Positions 8,977-17,708 are shown, counted from the first letter of the stretch. The stretch is 64,000 nt of DNA from Saccharopolyspora gregorii (GCF_024734405.1 NZ_CP059556.1:3534001-3598000); one strand, 5' to 3'. The notes: generated by a model not told the origin, from the sequence alone. Program-made: numbers and translations.

Positions 8977-10577
8977 GGGATCAGCTTGCCGGGGTTGAGC
9001 ACGCCGACCGGGTCGACCGCGGACTTCACGGCCCGCAACACCTGCGCGCCGAGCTCCCCGATCTCGTCCACCAGCCACGGCCGGTGATCCAGGCCGACCG
9101 CGTGGTGGTGGGTGATGGTGGCCCCGACCCGGCTGATCGCCGCACCCGCCGCCTCCTTCGCCCGCCGCCACTGCCGCACCGGGTCCTCGGCGCGGGCGCA
9201 GACGACGGTGAAGTACAGCGATGCGCCCGCCGGGTAGACGTGCGAGAGGTGGCAGAGCACCAGCGGCGGCGTGCCCTGCTCGGCCAGCGCCTCGGTCACG
9301 GCGTCCTGCACGGCGGCGCGGGTCTCGGCCAGCCGGGACCAGGTGGTCGCCGTTTCGAGGGTCTCGGCCAGCGCGTTCACGTCCAGCAGCGCGTCCCGCA
9401 GGTAGGGGCCGTGGTACCGGCCGTGCGCCCAGCTCTCGGCGGGTTCGGCACCGAGCGGTTCGCCACCCGCCTCGGCCAGCAGCGCCCGCGCCCGCGCGGA
9501 CACCGCGACCCGCGCGCCCTCGTACCGGGTGATCAGCAGGCAGCCGCCGGGGCCGCCGCCGCCCTCTCCGACGTCGTGCGCCGCGGACAGGTTGATCCAG
9601 GTCTCGGTCTCGTCGGACAGCCGCGCGACGGTGGGCAGCGCCTCCTCCTGCGCCAGCCGCCGCAGCGCCGCCGAGCCCGCGTCGAAGTCGGGGAACGACC
9701 AGCCCTCGGACTCGACCTCGGCGGGCACCGGGTACACCCGGGCGGTCACCTCGGTGATGATCCCGAACGCGCCTTCCGAGCCGAGGAACAGCTGCCGCAG
9801 GTCCGGCCCGGCCGCCGACGCCGGCGCCCGGCCCAGGTCGAGCTCGCCGCTCGGGGTCGCGACCCGCATCCGCAGCACCGCGGCGTCGAACCGGCCGTAG
9901 CCCGCCGAAGCCTGCCCGGAGGAGCGGGTGGCGGCGAAGCCGCCGATGCTGGCGTGCTCGAAGCTCTGCGGGAAGTGCCCGAGGGTGAACCCGTGCTCGG
10001 CCAGCAGCGCTTCCGCCTCGGGCCCGCGCAGCCCGGCCTGCAGGGTCGCGGTGCGCGAGTCGGCGTCAACGGCCACCAGCCGGTCCAGCCGCCGCAGGTC
10101 GAGCGAGATCAGCGAGGTGAAGCCGCCGCGCTCGGGTTCCACTCCCCCGACGACGCTGGTGCCGCCGCCGAACGGGACCACCGCGATGCGGTGCTCGGCG
10201 CAGCGGGCGAGGACCGCGCACACCTGGTCGTGGTCCGCGGGCAGCACCACCGCGTCCGGTGCGGCCCCGGCGTCGCCGGCGCGGCGGCGCAGGAGGTCGG
10301 GCGTGCTCTTGCCGCCGGCGTGCAGCAGCCGGGTCTCGTCGTCGGTGCGGATCGCGTCGTCGCCGACGATCCCGGCGAGGGCGGCCCGGGCCTCCGCGGG
10401 AAGCCGGGTCTCGCCGAGGCGCACTTCGGACCGGTCCACCGAGGGCGTGTCGCGGTGCTCGACGCCGAGGAACGCCTCCAGCAGGCCGCGCACCTGGTCG
10501 GACACCGGGGTCGCCGCGTCGGCGGTGCCCCAGGCGTTCCAGGCCAGATCCGGGGTGCGGTGCTCAAGCTCAGTCAT
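8973..10577 (-). CDS. FAD-binding oxidase, alkyl-dihydroxyacetonephosphate synthase-like
   Basis: This 534-aa protein has a VAO/PCMH-type FAD-binding domain: 'VVLPADHDQV', 'VVPFGGGTSVVGG' (FAD pyrophosphate loop, around residue 150) and 'SFEHASIGGFAATRSSGQASAGYG'. The C-terminal cap contains 'ITHHHAVGLDHRPWL', the His-rich motif of AGPS, and the chain ends 'GVLNPGKLIP', typical of this oxidase group. AGPS exchanges the acyl chain of acyl-DHAP for a fatty alcohol, forming the ether bond. The ATG is only 17 bases from the divergent TetR ATG and has no ribosome site, so the mRNA may be leaderless. The neighbours GlpD (DHAP supply) and lipid kinase support an ether-lipid role. Confidence 0.8.
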   Translation of the reverse strand: MTELEHRTPDLAWNAWGTADAATPVSDQVRGLLEAFLGVEHRDTPSVDRSEVRLGETRLPAEARAALAGIVGDDAIRTDDETRLLHAGGKSTPDLLRRRAGDAGAAPDAVVLPADHDQVCAVLARCAEHRIAVVPFGGGTSVVGGVEPERGGFTSLISLDLRRLDRLVAVDADSRTATLQAGLRGPEAEALLAEHGFTLGHFPQSFEHASIGGFAATRSSGQASAGYGRFDAAVLRMRVATPSGELDLGRAPASAAGPDLRQLFLGSEGAFGIITEVTARVYPVPAEVESEGWSFPDFDAGSAALRRLAQEEALPTVARLSDETETWINLSAAHDVGEGGGGPGGCLLITRYEGARVAVSARARALLAEAGGEPLGAEPAESWAHGRYHGPYLRDALLDVNALAETLETATTWSRLAETRAAVQDAVTEALAEQGTPPLVLCHLSHVYPAGASLYFTVVCARAEDPVRQWRRAKEAAGAAISRVGATITHHHAVGLDHRPWLVDEIGELGAQVLRAVKSAVDPVGVLNPGKLIP

Positions 10578-10596
10578 GCGTTACAGTTTTACACAT
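10576..10596. promoter_or_regulatory. Probable shared operator/promoter of agpS-like and tetR genes
   Basis: Between the divergent ATGs lies an imperfect 21-base palindrome with arms ATGCGTTACA and TTTTACACAT (7 of 10 pairs match). It includes both start codons. The 17-base gap is too short for two ribosome sites plus promoters, so both mRNAs are probably leaderless and one bound TetR dimer could block both. The adjacent TetR is the likely ligand. Confidence 0.5.
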
Positions 10597-11161
10597 GACG
10601 TCAAGTCGTAACGACGAGGCGATCCTGGACGCCGCCGCGCAATGCGTGCTCGCCGTCGGGATGCGCCGCACCACCCTCGCCGAGATCGCTCGCCGCGCGG
10701 GCGTGAGCAGGCCGACGGTGTACCGCCGCTGGCCGGACGTGCGGACGCTGTCGGCCGACCTGCTCACCCGCGAACTCGTCGCGCTGCTGCCCGCCGACAC
10801 CGGGGGCGGATCGCGCGCCGACGGCGTCGAGCGGATCGTGCGCACCGCCTCCGCCGTGCGCGACCACCCGCTGTTCCGGAAGGTCCTGGAGACCGATCCC
10901 GAACTGCTGATCACCTACGTGTTCGACCGGCTCGGCACCAGCCAGCACCACATCCTCGACGTCCTCACCCACGCCATCCGGCACGGGCAGCAGGACGGCT
11001 CGATCCGCGCGGGCGATCCGGACGAGCTCGCCGCGATGGTGCTGCTGCAGGTGCAGTCCGCGGTGGTCTCCGCCCGCATCGTCTCCGACGTGCTGCCACC
11101 GGACCGGCTCGACGAACAGCTGCGCACCGCGCTCGACGCCTACCTGCGCCCCGAGGAGTGA
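10595..11161 (+). CDS. TetR-family regulator of the ether-lipid/glycerol module
   Basis: The 188-aa protein starts MTSSRNDEAILDAAAQC. The TetR helix-turn-helix lies at residues 25-50 ('TTLAEIARRAGVSRPTVYRRWPD'), and a helical ligand-binding domain follows. It is divergent from the AgpS-like oxidase gene and 5 bases upstream of glpD on the same strand, so it should co-express with GlpD and can see the promoter in front of both transcripts. Autoregulation and control of agpS/dagK are inferred from the palindrome in the 17-base gap. A lipid or acyl-CoA ligand is plausible but not shown. Confidence 0.85.
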   Translation: MTSSRNDEAILDAAAQCVLAVGMRRTTLAEIARRAGVSRPTVYRRWPDVRTLSADLLTRELVALLPADTGGGSRADGVERIVRTASAVRDHPLFRKVLETDPELLITYVFDRLGTSQHHILDVLTHAIRHGQQDGSIRAGDPDELAAMVLLQVQSAVVSARIVSDVLPPDRLDEQLRTALDAYLRPEE

Positions 11162-11166
11162 CAACG

Positions 11167-12672
11167 ATGACCGCGCTGAACGCCGCCCGCCGCACCCGCG
11201 AACTGTCCGAGCTCGCCGAGAATCCCTCGGTGGACCTGCTCGTCGTCGGAGGCGGGGTGACCGGCGCCGGAGTCGCGCTGGACGCCGCCTCCCGCGGGCT
11301 GCGCGTGGTCCTGGCCGAGAAGCACGACCTCGCATTCGGCACCAGCCGCTGGAGCTCGAAGCTGGTGCACGGCGGATTGCGCTACCTCGCCTCCGGCAAC
11401 GTCGGCATCGCCTACGAGAGCGCGGTGGAACGCCGGGTGCTGATGGAACGCACGGCACCGCACCTGGTGCGCCCGCTGCCGCAGCTGCTGCCGCTGGTCG
11501 CCGGAATCGGCGCCGGGCGGGCCGCGCTGGTCGGGGCCGGATTCGTGGCCGGGGACCTGCTGCGGCGCGGCTCCGGCACCGCCGGGTCGACGCTGCCCGC
11601 GCCGCGCCGGGTCTCCCGCGTGGAGACGAAGCGGATGGTGCCCGCCCTCCGCCACGACCGGTTGCGCGGCGGGCTGCTGTCCTGGGACGGGCAGCTGGTG
11701 GACGACGCGCGGCTGGTCGTCGGGCTTGCGCGCACGGCCGCCGCGCACGGCGCGACGGTGCTCACCCGCTGCGCGGCCGAGCAGGTCACCGGCGAGGGCG
11801 CGGTGCTGCGGGACCGGCTCGGCGGCGGGGAGATCGCGGTGCGCGCCCGCGCCGTGATCAACGCCGCCGGGGTGTGGGCCGGCGAGGTGGCGCCCGGGCT
11901 GCGGCTGCGGCCCAGCCGCGGAACGCACCTGGTGGTCTCCGACGAGCTGTTCGGCGGGCTGGGCGCCGGGGTGACGGTGCCGGTCCCGGGAACCTCGAAC
12001 CGCTTCGCGCTCGCGCTGCCCGCCGGGAACGGCCGGGTCTACATCGGACTCACCGACGAGGAGCAGCACGGCCCGATCCCCGACGTGCCCACAGCGAGCG
12101 AGCAGGAGGTCGAATTCCTGCTGGACACGGTGAACTCGGTGCTGGCGCGGCCGATCCGGCGGGACGAGGTGCTGGGCACCTACTCGGGGCTGCGCCCGCT
12201 GCTGGACGGCGGGGAGGGCTCCAGCGCGGACCTCTCCCGCGAGCACGCGGTGCGCACCGGCCCGGACGGGGTGATCAGCGTGGTCGGCGGGAAGCTGACC
12301 ACCTACCGGAAGATGGCGCAGGACGCGGTGGACGCCGCCGCGATCGCGCGGAACCCCTGCCGCACCCGGAACCTGCCGCTGATCGGCGCCGCCACGGGGG
12401 CACGACTGTCCATAGTGGACGCACCGCGGGACCTGGTCGCCCGCTACGGCACCGAGGCGCCCGCCGTGGTCGCGGCGGCCGACGGCGATCCGCGACTGCT
12501 GGAACCGATCGCGGGCCTGGGCCTCCGGCCCGCCGAACTCCGCTTCGCCGTGCGCAACGAGGGAGCCCTCGACGTCGCCGACCTGCTGGACCGGCGCACC
12601 CGGGTCGGCCTGGTCCCGGCGGACCGGGAGCGGGCCGTCCCGGCCGCCGAAGCGGCGCTCCGGGCCGGCTGA
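11167..12672 (+). CDS. glpD: Aerobic glycerol-3-phosphate dehydrogenase
   Basis: The 501-aa flavoprotein carries an N-terminal Rossmann FAD motif 'DLLVVGGGVTGAGVALDAASRG' (split: VGGGVTGAG binds FAD), then 'DLAFGTSRWSSKLVHGGLRYL', a GlpD/GlpA hallmark. Further on are 'SRGTHLVVS', 'YIGLTDEEQHG' and 'VVGGKLTTYRKMAQDAV', the second FAD contact. The C-terminal helical DAO domain is present, so the length is normal. It oxidises sn-glycerol-3-phosphate to DHAP at the membrane and passes electrons to quinone. It lies 5 bases after tetR and feeds DHAP, the precursor used by the AgpS-like enzyme on the other strand. A strong terminator follows. Confidence 0.9.
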   Translation: MTALNAARRTRELSELAENPSVDLLVVGGGVTGAGVALDAASRGLRVVLAEKHDLAFGTSRWSSKLVHGGLRYLASGNVGIAYESAVERRVLMERTAPHLVRPLPQLLPLVAGIGAGRAALVGAGFVAGDLLRRGSGTAGSTLPAPRRVSRVETKRMVPALRHDRLRGGLLSWDGQLVDDARLVVGLARTAAAHGATVLTRCAAEQVTGEGAVLRDRLGGGEIAVRARAVINAAGVWAGEVAPGLRLRPSRGTHLVVSDELFGGLGAGVTVPVPGTSNRFALALPAGNGRVYIGLTDEEQHGPIPDVPTASEQEVEFLLDTVNSVLARPIRRDEVLGTYSGLRPLLDGGEGSSADLSREHAVRTGPDGVISVVGGKLTTYRKMAQDAVDAAAIARNPCRTRNLPLIGAATGARLSIVDAPRDLVARYGTEAPAVVAAADGDPRLLEPIAGLGLRPAELRFAVRNEGALDVADLLDRRTRVGLVPADRERAVPAAEAALRAG

Positions 12673-12695
12673 CCACCGCGCCGCCCGGTCCGAAA

Positions 12696-12730
12696 CGGGT
12701 TCCTCGCCGCCGCACACGGCGAGGAACCCG
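12696..12730. terminator. Bidirectional hairpin terminator after glpD
   Basis: A perfect 14-bp stem (CGGGTTCCTCGCCG and its complement) closes a 7-base loop between the convergent glpD and DUF6807-like genes. No U-tract follows, as is common in actinomycetes. Confidence 0.8.
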
Positions 12731-12735
12731 ACCCC

Positions 12736-13566
12736 TCATCCCGATCCGGGAACGCGCTCCCGCGGATCGGTCTCGGCCCACCGCCGCGCGGCGGCGCGGT
12801 CCAGCTCCCCGTCGGCGACGAGGACACGCAGCCCGCGCACCAGCACGGCGCCGGGGGTGAGGACCACGGGCTCCCGGGGCGCCAGCTGCCCCCCGACGCC
12901 CGGGTAGTCGCGAGTGCGCACGAACCACGGGTCGGGTTCGGCGGCGGCGAACACCAGGGTGTGGTCCCGCCCCGCCCAGGCGAGCCAGGGCGCGGTGCTG
13001 CCGTGCACCTCCGCTTCGCCCGCGGCGTCGGCGGTGAACGCCTCGCCGTCGCCCGGCAGCCGCCAGAAGAACCCGCCGTACCCGGCGCCGGAGCGGCCGT
13101 TCGTGGCGGGGCTGCCGATGCGCACGTCCCGCCCGGTGGGGTTGGTGAGCTCGGTGCGCACCGCCAGCTCCCACCCGTCCGCCGCGGGAAGGCTCTGCAA
13201 CCGGCGCCGTTCGTCGAGCAGCGCGCTCCCGTCCGGCGCGCACCAGCGCAGCCGCTGCCGGAGCTCGTTCGGGCGGACCGCGTCGAAGCCGAGGTGCTCG
13301 ATCCGCCCGTGGTCGGCGCGGTGGACGTAGCCGCGGCCGCGCAGGTAGGTGGCACCGCCCCACAGGTTCCAGCCGTCCACGTCCTGCGCCGCGAGGGAGA
13401 ACCCGAGGTGCCACGGGTGGTCGGCGGGCCGCACCGCGGTCACCTCGGTGCCGCGCAGGGTGCGGACGGGGTGCAGGTGCGGGCGCGGGCCGAGGTGCGC
13501 GGGCAGCTCGGCACCGCCGTGGTACTCGGCGACGACGGCGCCGCCCAGCCGCAGGTCCGCGATCAC
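12736..13566 (-). CDS. DUF6807/PmoA-like protein (mutarotase-fold)
   Basis: The 276-aa protein is beta-rich. It has 'HPWHLGFSLAAQDVDGWNLWGG' and 'PATNGRSGAGYGGFFWR', patterns of the DUF6807 (PmoA-like) family found beside sugar dehydrogenases. Its fold is probably related to aldose epimerases, and the reaction is unknown. The GTG has GGAGG at 7 bases and overlaps the stop of the Gfo/Idh gene by 4 bases, so the two are co-translated. The operon faces the MHS transporter across two LacI-type operators, so it likely belongs to a sugar or sugar-acid pathway. Confidence 0.65.
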   Translation of the reverse strand: MIADLRLGGAVVAEYHGGAELPAHLGPRPHLHPVRTLRGTEVTAVRPADHPWHLGFSLAAQDVDGWNLWGGATYLRGRGYVHRADHGRIEHLGFDAVRPNELRQRLRWCAPDGSALLDERRRLQSLPAADGWELAVRTELTNPTGRDVRIGSPATNGRSGAGYGGFFWRLPGDGEAFTADAAGEAEVHGSTAPWLAWAGRDHTLVFAAAEPDPWFVRTRDYPGVGGQLAPREPVVLTPGAVLVRGLRVLVADGELDRAAARRWAETDPRERVPGSG

Positions 13567-14684
13567 CGGGCCACCTCCGTGAAGTCCACTTCGGACAGCA
13601 GCCGGAGCTCGTGCGCCGCGCGGAGGACCGCCGCGTCCGCGCCGGGCACCACGCACCGCGGGTGCGGCCCGCTGCGGTCGATCCGGTGCGGGATCGGGCG
13701 CGGTTCGGGGGCGAGCCGCACCGCTTCGAGCACCCGCATGAACGGCCGGGCGGCCGCGGGCGGGACCAGCAGCGGGACCGCCGGGTCGCGGACATGCGCC
13801 ACGAGGTTGGTCAGCAGGCCGGTGGTGCCGTGCTCGGATTCCCGCACGACGCCGCCGGATTCGAGCCGCAGCCTGCCGGTCCGGTATTCGAGGACGAGGC
13901 GGCCGCGGCTGCCGTGCACCACCACGTGCGGCTCCACCTCCCCCTCGGCGCAGAGCGTGCCCGCGACGACGATGGTGGTGCCGCGCGCGGTGACCATCCG
14001 CAGCCCGGAGGTGTCATCGGCTTCGATGGGGTTCGCCCGGTGCAACCGGACCTCCAATTCGCGTGGCGGCTCGTCCTCGCCGCCGTCGACGGCGAGCGCG
14101 GTGGCGGTGGCGTGCGCGAACGGGTTGGTGAGCGCGCCGTCGACGACCGGTATGCCGTCCAGGGTCCGGCGACCGGCCCAGCGGGCGCGGGCGTAGTAGG
14201 CGGCGTCGCGCCGCCACGCCCCGGCCGCACCGATCCCGAGCACGTCGCCGACGGCGCCCTCGGCGAGCAGCCGGCGGGCGTGCGCGAGGGCGTGCGAGCC
14301 GAGGCTCTGGAACCCGATCTGACAAGCCCGCCCGGCGCCCGCCAGGTCGGCCACGAGCCGGTCGAACTCGGCGAGCGTCGGCGCGGGCGGTTTCTCCAGC
14401 AGCACGTGCGACCCGGATTCGGCGGCCAGCACGGCGAGCGCGGCGTGGGTGTGGATCGGGGTGCACACGATCGTCACGTCCGGCCGGACCCGCGCCAGCA
14501 GCGGACCGAGCTCGGCGCCCACCGGCGCGTCACCGATCAGCTCCCGGTCCGCCGCGGTCGGCGGCACCGGGTCGCAGACCCCGGCCAGCCGCACGCCGGC
14601 GCCGTGCAGCCGCCGCAGTTCCCGCAGGTGCCAGCGGCCGTGCCCGTGCAGGCCGGCCAGCAGGACCGTCGTCGTCCGGGTCAT
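13563..14684 (-). CDS. Gfo/Idh/MocA-family NAD(P)-dependent oxidoreductase
   Basis: This 373-aa protein has an N-terminal Rossmann fold ('VLLAGLHGHGRWHL', a G-x-x-G-x-x variant of the usual GxGxxG) and the family's signature 'HVLLEKPPAPT' near residue 100, with the EKP motif Lys that acts at the active site. The C-terminal alpha/beta domain has 'GALTNPFAHATATAL' in place of the usual substrate-binding GG-x-x-x-D-x-x-x-H region. Family members oxidise or reduce sugars and inositols. It is translationally coupled to the DUF6807-like gene. Two LacI-type palindromes lie 60-170 bases upstream, matching sites in front of the 20619 operon, so the same repressor probably controls it. Confidence 0.8.
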   Translation of the reverse strand: MTRTTTVLLAGLHGHGRWHLRELRRLHGAGVRLAGVCDPVPPTAADRELIGDAPVGAELGPLLARVRPDVTIVCTPIHTHAALAVLAAESGSHVLLEKPPAPTLAEFDRLVADLAGAGRACQIGFQSLGSHALAHARRLLAEGAVGDVLGIGAAGAWRRDAAYYARARWAGRRTLDGIPVVDGALTNPFAHATATALAVDGGEDEPPRELEVRLHRANPIEADDTSGLRMVTARGTTIVVAGTLCAEGEVEPHVVVHGSRGRLVLEYRTGRLRLESGGVVRESEHGTTGLLTNLVAHVRDPAVPLLVPPAAARPFMRVLEAVRLAPEPRPIPHRIDRSGPHPRCVVPGADAAVLRAAHELRLLSEVDFTEVAR

Positions 14685-14743
14685 CGATCCTCACCACGAG
14701 TGGGCGTCACCGGTGCGCATCGTAGCGAGCGCGGCACGCCACT

Positions 14744-14757
14744 GGAAAGCGCATTCC
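14744..14757. promoter_or_regulatory. LacI-type operator site 1 (GGAAAGCGCATTCC)
   Basis: This 14-base palindrome lies 60 bases upstream of the Gfo/Idh gene on the minus strand. It matches the consensus GGWAWGCGCWTWCC shared by five sites in the window. It probably represses the leftward operon. Confidence 0.65.
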
Positions 14758-14810
14758 GAAATCGTTGCCGATGTGGACCGCCCGCGACGAGCCGCGGGAA
14801 AAACCGGGTG

Positions 14811-14839
14811 TTGACACCGAATCCCGCTGCCGGTTCCAT
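14811..14839 (+). promoter_or_regulatory. Promoter of the MHS transporter gene
   Basis: TTGACA at 14811-14816 is a perfect -35. TTCCAT at 14834-14839, 17 bases later, is an acceptable -10. The LacI-type palindrome that begins at 14842 would cover the transcription start, a classic repression arrangement. Confidence 0.55.
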
Positions 14840-14841
14840 CT

Positions 14842-14855
14842 GGAAAGCGCTTACC
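14842..14855. promoter_or_regulatory. LacI-type operator site 2 (GGAAAGCGCTTACC)
   Basis: The palindrome sits immediately downstream of the predicted -10 of the MHS transporter promoter and 103 bases before its start codon. Read in reverse it is GGTAAGCGCTTTCC, identical to the site at 20589, which links the two loci to one repressor. Confidence 0.75.
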
Positions 14856-14958
14856 CAGACTGCGTGCGCCTCGATCCCTCGACCGGTTCGGCCGCATGGC
14901 GGCCTGCGCCCCGCTGAACGGAACAACGACGTCACCGCAGCACGCCGAGGAGGCACCC

Positions 14959-16341
14959 GTGAGCAGCGACACCGGAGGCAGATCCGCCGAATCCCGCGGC
15001 ACGCCGCGGAAGGCGGCGGCCAGCGGCTGGATCGGCAGCGCGCTGGAGTACTACGACTGGTTCGTCTACGCGCAGGCCGCCGCGCTCGTCTTCCCCACCA
15101 TCTTCTTCCCCGAAGGCGACCCCACCGTCGCGCTGGTGTCCTCGCTGGGCACCTACGCGGTCGGCTACATCGCCCGCCCCATCGGCGCCGTGGTGCTCGG
15201 GCACTGGGGCGACCGGCGGGGGCGCAAGAACGTGCTCGTGCTGGCGATGCTGCTGATGGGCCTGTCCACGTTCGCCGTCGCGCTGCTGCCCACCTACCAC
15301 CAGGTGGGGATGCTCGCGCCGGTGCTGCTGGTGCTGCTGCGGTTCGTGCAGGGCTTCGCGGTGGCCGGGGAGCTCAGCGGCGCCAGCGCCATGATCGTGG
15401 AGCAGGCGCCGTTCGGCAGGCGCGGCTACTACGCGAGCTTCAGCCTGCACGGCACCCAGGCCGGCCAGGTCATCGCCGCCGCCATGTTCCTGCCGCTGTC
15501 GGCGTTCCTCAGCGACGAGGCCTTCGACGCGTGGGGCTGGCGGGTACCGTTCCTGCTCAGCGCCGTCGTCGTGTTCGCCGGATACCTGATCCGGCGCCGC
15601 GTCGCCGAGAGCGCCCTGTTCGAGGAGGAGCGGCGGCAGCGCCGTCCGCAGCGGGCGCCGATCGTGCAGGTGCTGCGCGAGAGCGGCGCGGACGTGCTGC
15701 GCGCGACCTGCATGACGCTGGTGAACGTGATCGGCGTGGTCGTGTCGGTGTTCGGCGCCGCCTACGCCACCCAGCCCGGATACGGCATCGAGATGGACAA
15801 GAGCGTCTACCTGTGGATCCCGGTGGTGGCGAACCTGGTGGCGCTGCTGTTCATCCCGTGGTTCGCGAACCTGTCCGACCGGTTCGGCCGCCGACCGCTG
15901 ATGATCATCGGTTCGCTCGGGTCGGGGTCGTTGTCCTACGCCTACCTGTGGTCGGTGGGCCAGGGGAACGTGCTGCTGACGGTGGTGCTGGCGATCCTGG
16001 CGTGGGGAGTGTTCTACCAGGTGTGGAACGCGACGTTCGCGAGCTACTTCCAGGAGCTGTTCCCGGCCCGCACCCGGGTCACCGGGTTCGCCATCGCGCA
16101 GAACCTCGGGCTGGCGATCACCGCGTTCCTGCCGAGCACCTTCGCCCTGCTCGCCCCTCCCGGGTCGGCGAACGTCCCGCTCGTGGTGGGGTCGCTGTGC
16201 TTCGGCATCACCGTCCTCGGCGCGGTGGCGGCCTGGTCGGCGCGGGAGACGCACCGCATCCCGCTGGCCGACCTGGGGGCGAAGGACGCCCGGCCGCTGC
16301 CGAAGGAGGAGTTCGACCGCCTCCGCGCCCACTCCCGCTGA
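14959..16341 (+). CDS. MFS transporter, metabolite:H+ symporter (MHS) family
   Basis: The 460-aa protein has about twelve membrane segments. 'ALEYYDWFVYAQAAA' in the first segment and 'GHWGDRRGRKN' in the loop 2-3 are hallmarks of MHS importers (shikimate, proline/betaine, alpha-ketoglutarate types), and 'LSDRFGRRPLM' repeats motif A in the second half. The start is the GTG at 14959, with GAGGAGG 6 bases upstream. It is divergent from the Gfo/Idh-DUF6807 operon and preceded by a promoter overlapped by a LacI-type operator. It likely imports the organic or sugar acid handled by that regulon. Confidence 0.85.
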   Translation: MSSDTGGRSAESRGTPRKAAASGWIGSALEYYDWFVYAQAAALVFPTIFFPEGDPTVALVSSLGTYAVGYIARPIGAVVLGHWGDRRGRKNVLVLAMLLMGLSTFAVALLPTYHQVGMLAPVLLVLLRFVQGFAVAGELSGASAMIVEQAPFGRRGYYASFSLHGTQAGQVIAAAMFLPLSAFLSDEAFDAWGWRVPFLLSAVVVFAGYLIRRRVAESALFEEERRQRRPQRAPIVQVLRESGADVLRATCMTLVNVIGVVVSVFGAAYATQPGYGIEMDKSVYLWIPVVANLVALLFIPWFANLSDRFGRRPLMIIGSLGSGSLSYAYLWSVGQGNVLLTVVLAILAWGVFYQVWNATFASYFQELFPARTRVTGFAIAQNLGLAITAFLPSTFALLAPPGSANVPLVVGSLCFGITVLGAVAAWSARETHRIPLADLGAKDARPLPKEEFDRLRAHSR

Positions 16342-16347
16342 CCGGGC

Positions 16348-16381
16348 GGACGGCCCGCCGCACCGGCCGGGTGGGCCGTCC
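16348..16381. terminator. Hairpin terminator between MHS transporter and amidase
   Basis: A 9-bp stem (GGACGGCCC with GGGCCGTCC) encloses a 16-base loop that can pair further. It lies between convergent genes and can serve both. Confidence 0.6.
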
Positions 16382-16392
16382 ACCGGCGGTGG

Positions 16393-17697
16393 TCAGGGCG
16401 CGAGGAGCTCCTCGGCGACCAGGGCGGCGCGCAGCGCGAGGTGGTCGCACCACGGCGCCGCGGTCAGCTGGAGCCCGACCGGCATGCCCGATCCCGGGTG
16501 CACGCCGCACGGCACGCTGACCGCGGGCCCGCCGTACATCGACCACGCGTAGGTGAACCGCGCGATGGAGCGGGTGGAGTCGGCGAGGTCGACGGCGTCC
16601 CGTCGCGGCACGTCCACCGGGATCGTCGGCGTGACCAGCACGTCGACGTCCGCGAACAGCGCGTGCACGCCGCGCTGGAAGTCGCGGCGCCACTCCCGGC
16701 TCCGCTCGCGGCGCTCCGGCGGCACGTCGTGGCCGAGGCGGATCCGGCGCAGCACGTCGGGATCGATCGTCCCCGGCCGGTCCCGCACCCGGTCGGCGTG
16801 CACGGCGGCGGCCTCCGGGTACAGCACGTCGAGCATCCGCTGCTGGGCGAGTTCCGCGCCCGGCACCCGCACCTCCCGCACCGGCCCGCAGGCGCGGCCG
16901 AGCGAGCGGATCGCGGTCCGGACGACCGCGGCGACGCCCGGATCCACGTCGTCGAAGAAGAAGTTCACCGGCACCCCCACCCGCAGCCCGGCCGCGCCGT
17001 CGGCCAGCGCGGACCGCACCGGGACCCCCTCGGCGCGCACCGAGCTCGGGTCGGCCGGGTCCCGGGCGTCGAGGACCGCGAGCACCGCCGCGGCGGTGCG
17101 CACGTCGCGGGCGATCGGGGTGACGGTGTCGAAGGAGGTGCTCACCGGGAACACGCCCGCGCCCGAGACCCGCCCCAGGGTGGGCCGCACCCCGACGATC
17201 CCGTTGACGGCGGCCGGGACCCGGCCGGAGCCGCCGGTGTCGGTGCCCAGCGAGGCCGCGCACATCCCGGCCGCCACCGACACCGCGGAACCGCTGCTGG
17301 AGCCGCCGGAGATCCGCGACTCGTCGAGCGCGTTGCGGCAGTCGCCGAAGGTCGCGTTGCGCCCGACCACGCCCAGCGCGAACTCGGCGAGGTTGGCCTT
17401 GCCGAGCACGACCGCGCCCGCGGCGCGCAGCAGCCGGGTCACCGTCGCGTCGGCCGCGGCCGGGCCGGTGGCGTGGTGCCGGGTGCCCGCGGTGGTGGGC
17501 ACGCCGGCCACGTCGATGTTGTCCTTGATCGTGGTGGTGAGCCCGTGCAGCGGGCCGGGTTCGCCGCCGGCGGCGTCCAGCTCGTCGGCTTCGCGCAGCG
17601 CCGCCTCGTCCCTGGTGCTGATCAGCGCGCGCAGCCGCGGGTTCTCCGCCGCCGCCCGGTCCAGCCCCGCCCGCACCCGATCTCGAACCGCTCCCAC
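16393..17697 (-). CDS. Amidase signature-family hydrolase
   Basis: The 434-aa protein shows the amidase-signature catalytic triad. Lys58 lies in 'TTIKDNIDVAG', the cis-Ser is in the Ser/Gly-rich 'ISGGSSSGSA', and the nucleophile region is 'SLGTDTGGSGRVPAA'. It hydrolyses an amide or urea-like bond; allophanate-hydrolase-like and aryl/acyl amidases share this pattern. I chose the GTG at 17697, which has AGGAG at 7-10 bases; a GTG at 17712 is also in frame. It is flanked on the same strand by a doubtful 78-aa frame and the class V aminotransferase. The substrate is unknown. Confidence 0.85.
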   Translation of the reverse strand: MGAVRDRVRAGLDRAAAENPRLRALISTRDEAALREADELDAAGGEPGPLHGLTTTIKDNIDVAGVPTTAGTRHHATGPAAADATVTRLLRAAGAVVLGKANLAEFALGVVGRNATFGDCRNALDESRISGGSSSGSAVSVAAGMCAASLGTDTGGSGRVPAAVNGIVGVRPTLGRVSGAGVFPVSTSFDTVTPIARDVRTAAAVLAVLDARDPADPSSVRAEGVPVRSALADGAAGLRVGVPVNFFFDDVDPGVAAVVRTAIRSLGRACGPVREVRVPGAELAQQRMLDVLYPEAAAVHADRVRDRPGTIDPDVLRRIRLGHDVPPERRERSREWRRDFQRGVHALFADVDVLVTPTIPVDVPRRDAVDLADSTRSIARFTYAWSMYGGPAVSVPCGVHPGSGMPVGLQLTAAPWCDHLALRAALVAEELLAP

Positions 17698-17708
17698 GGC
17701 ACCTCTCC

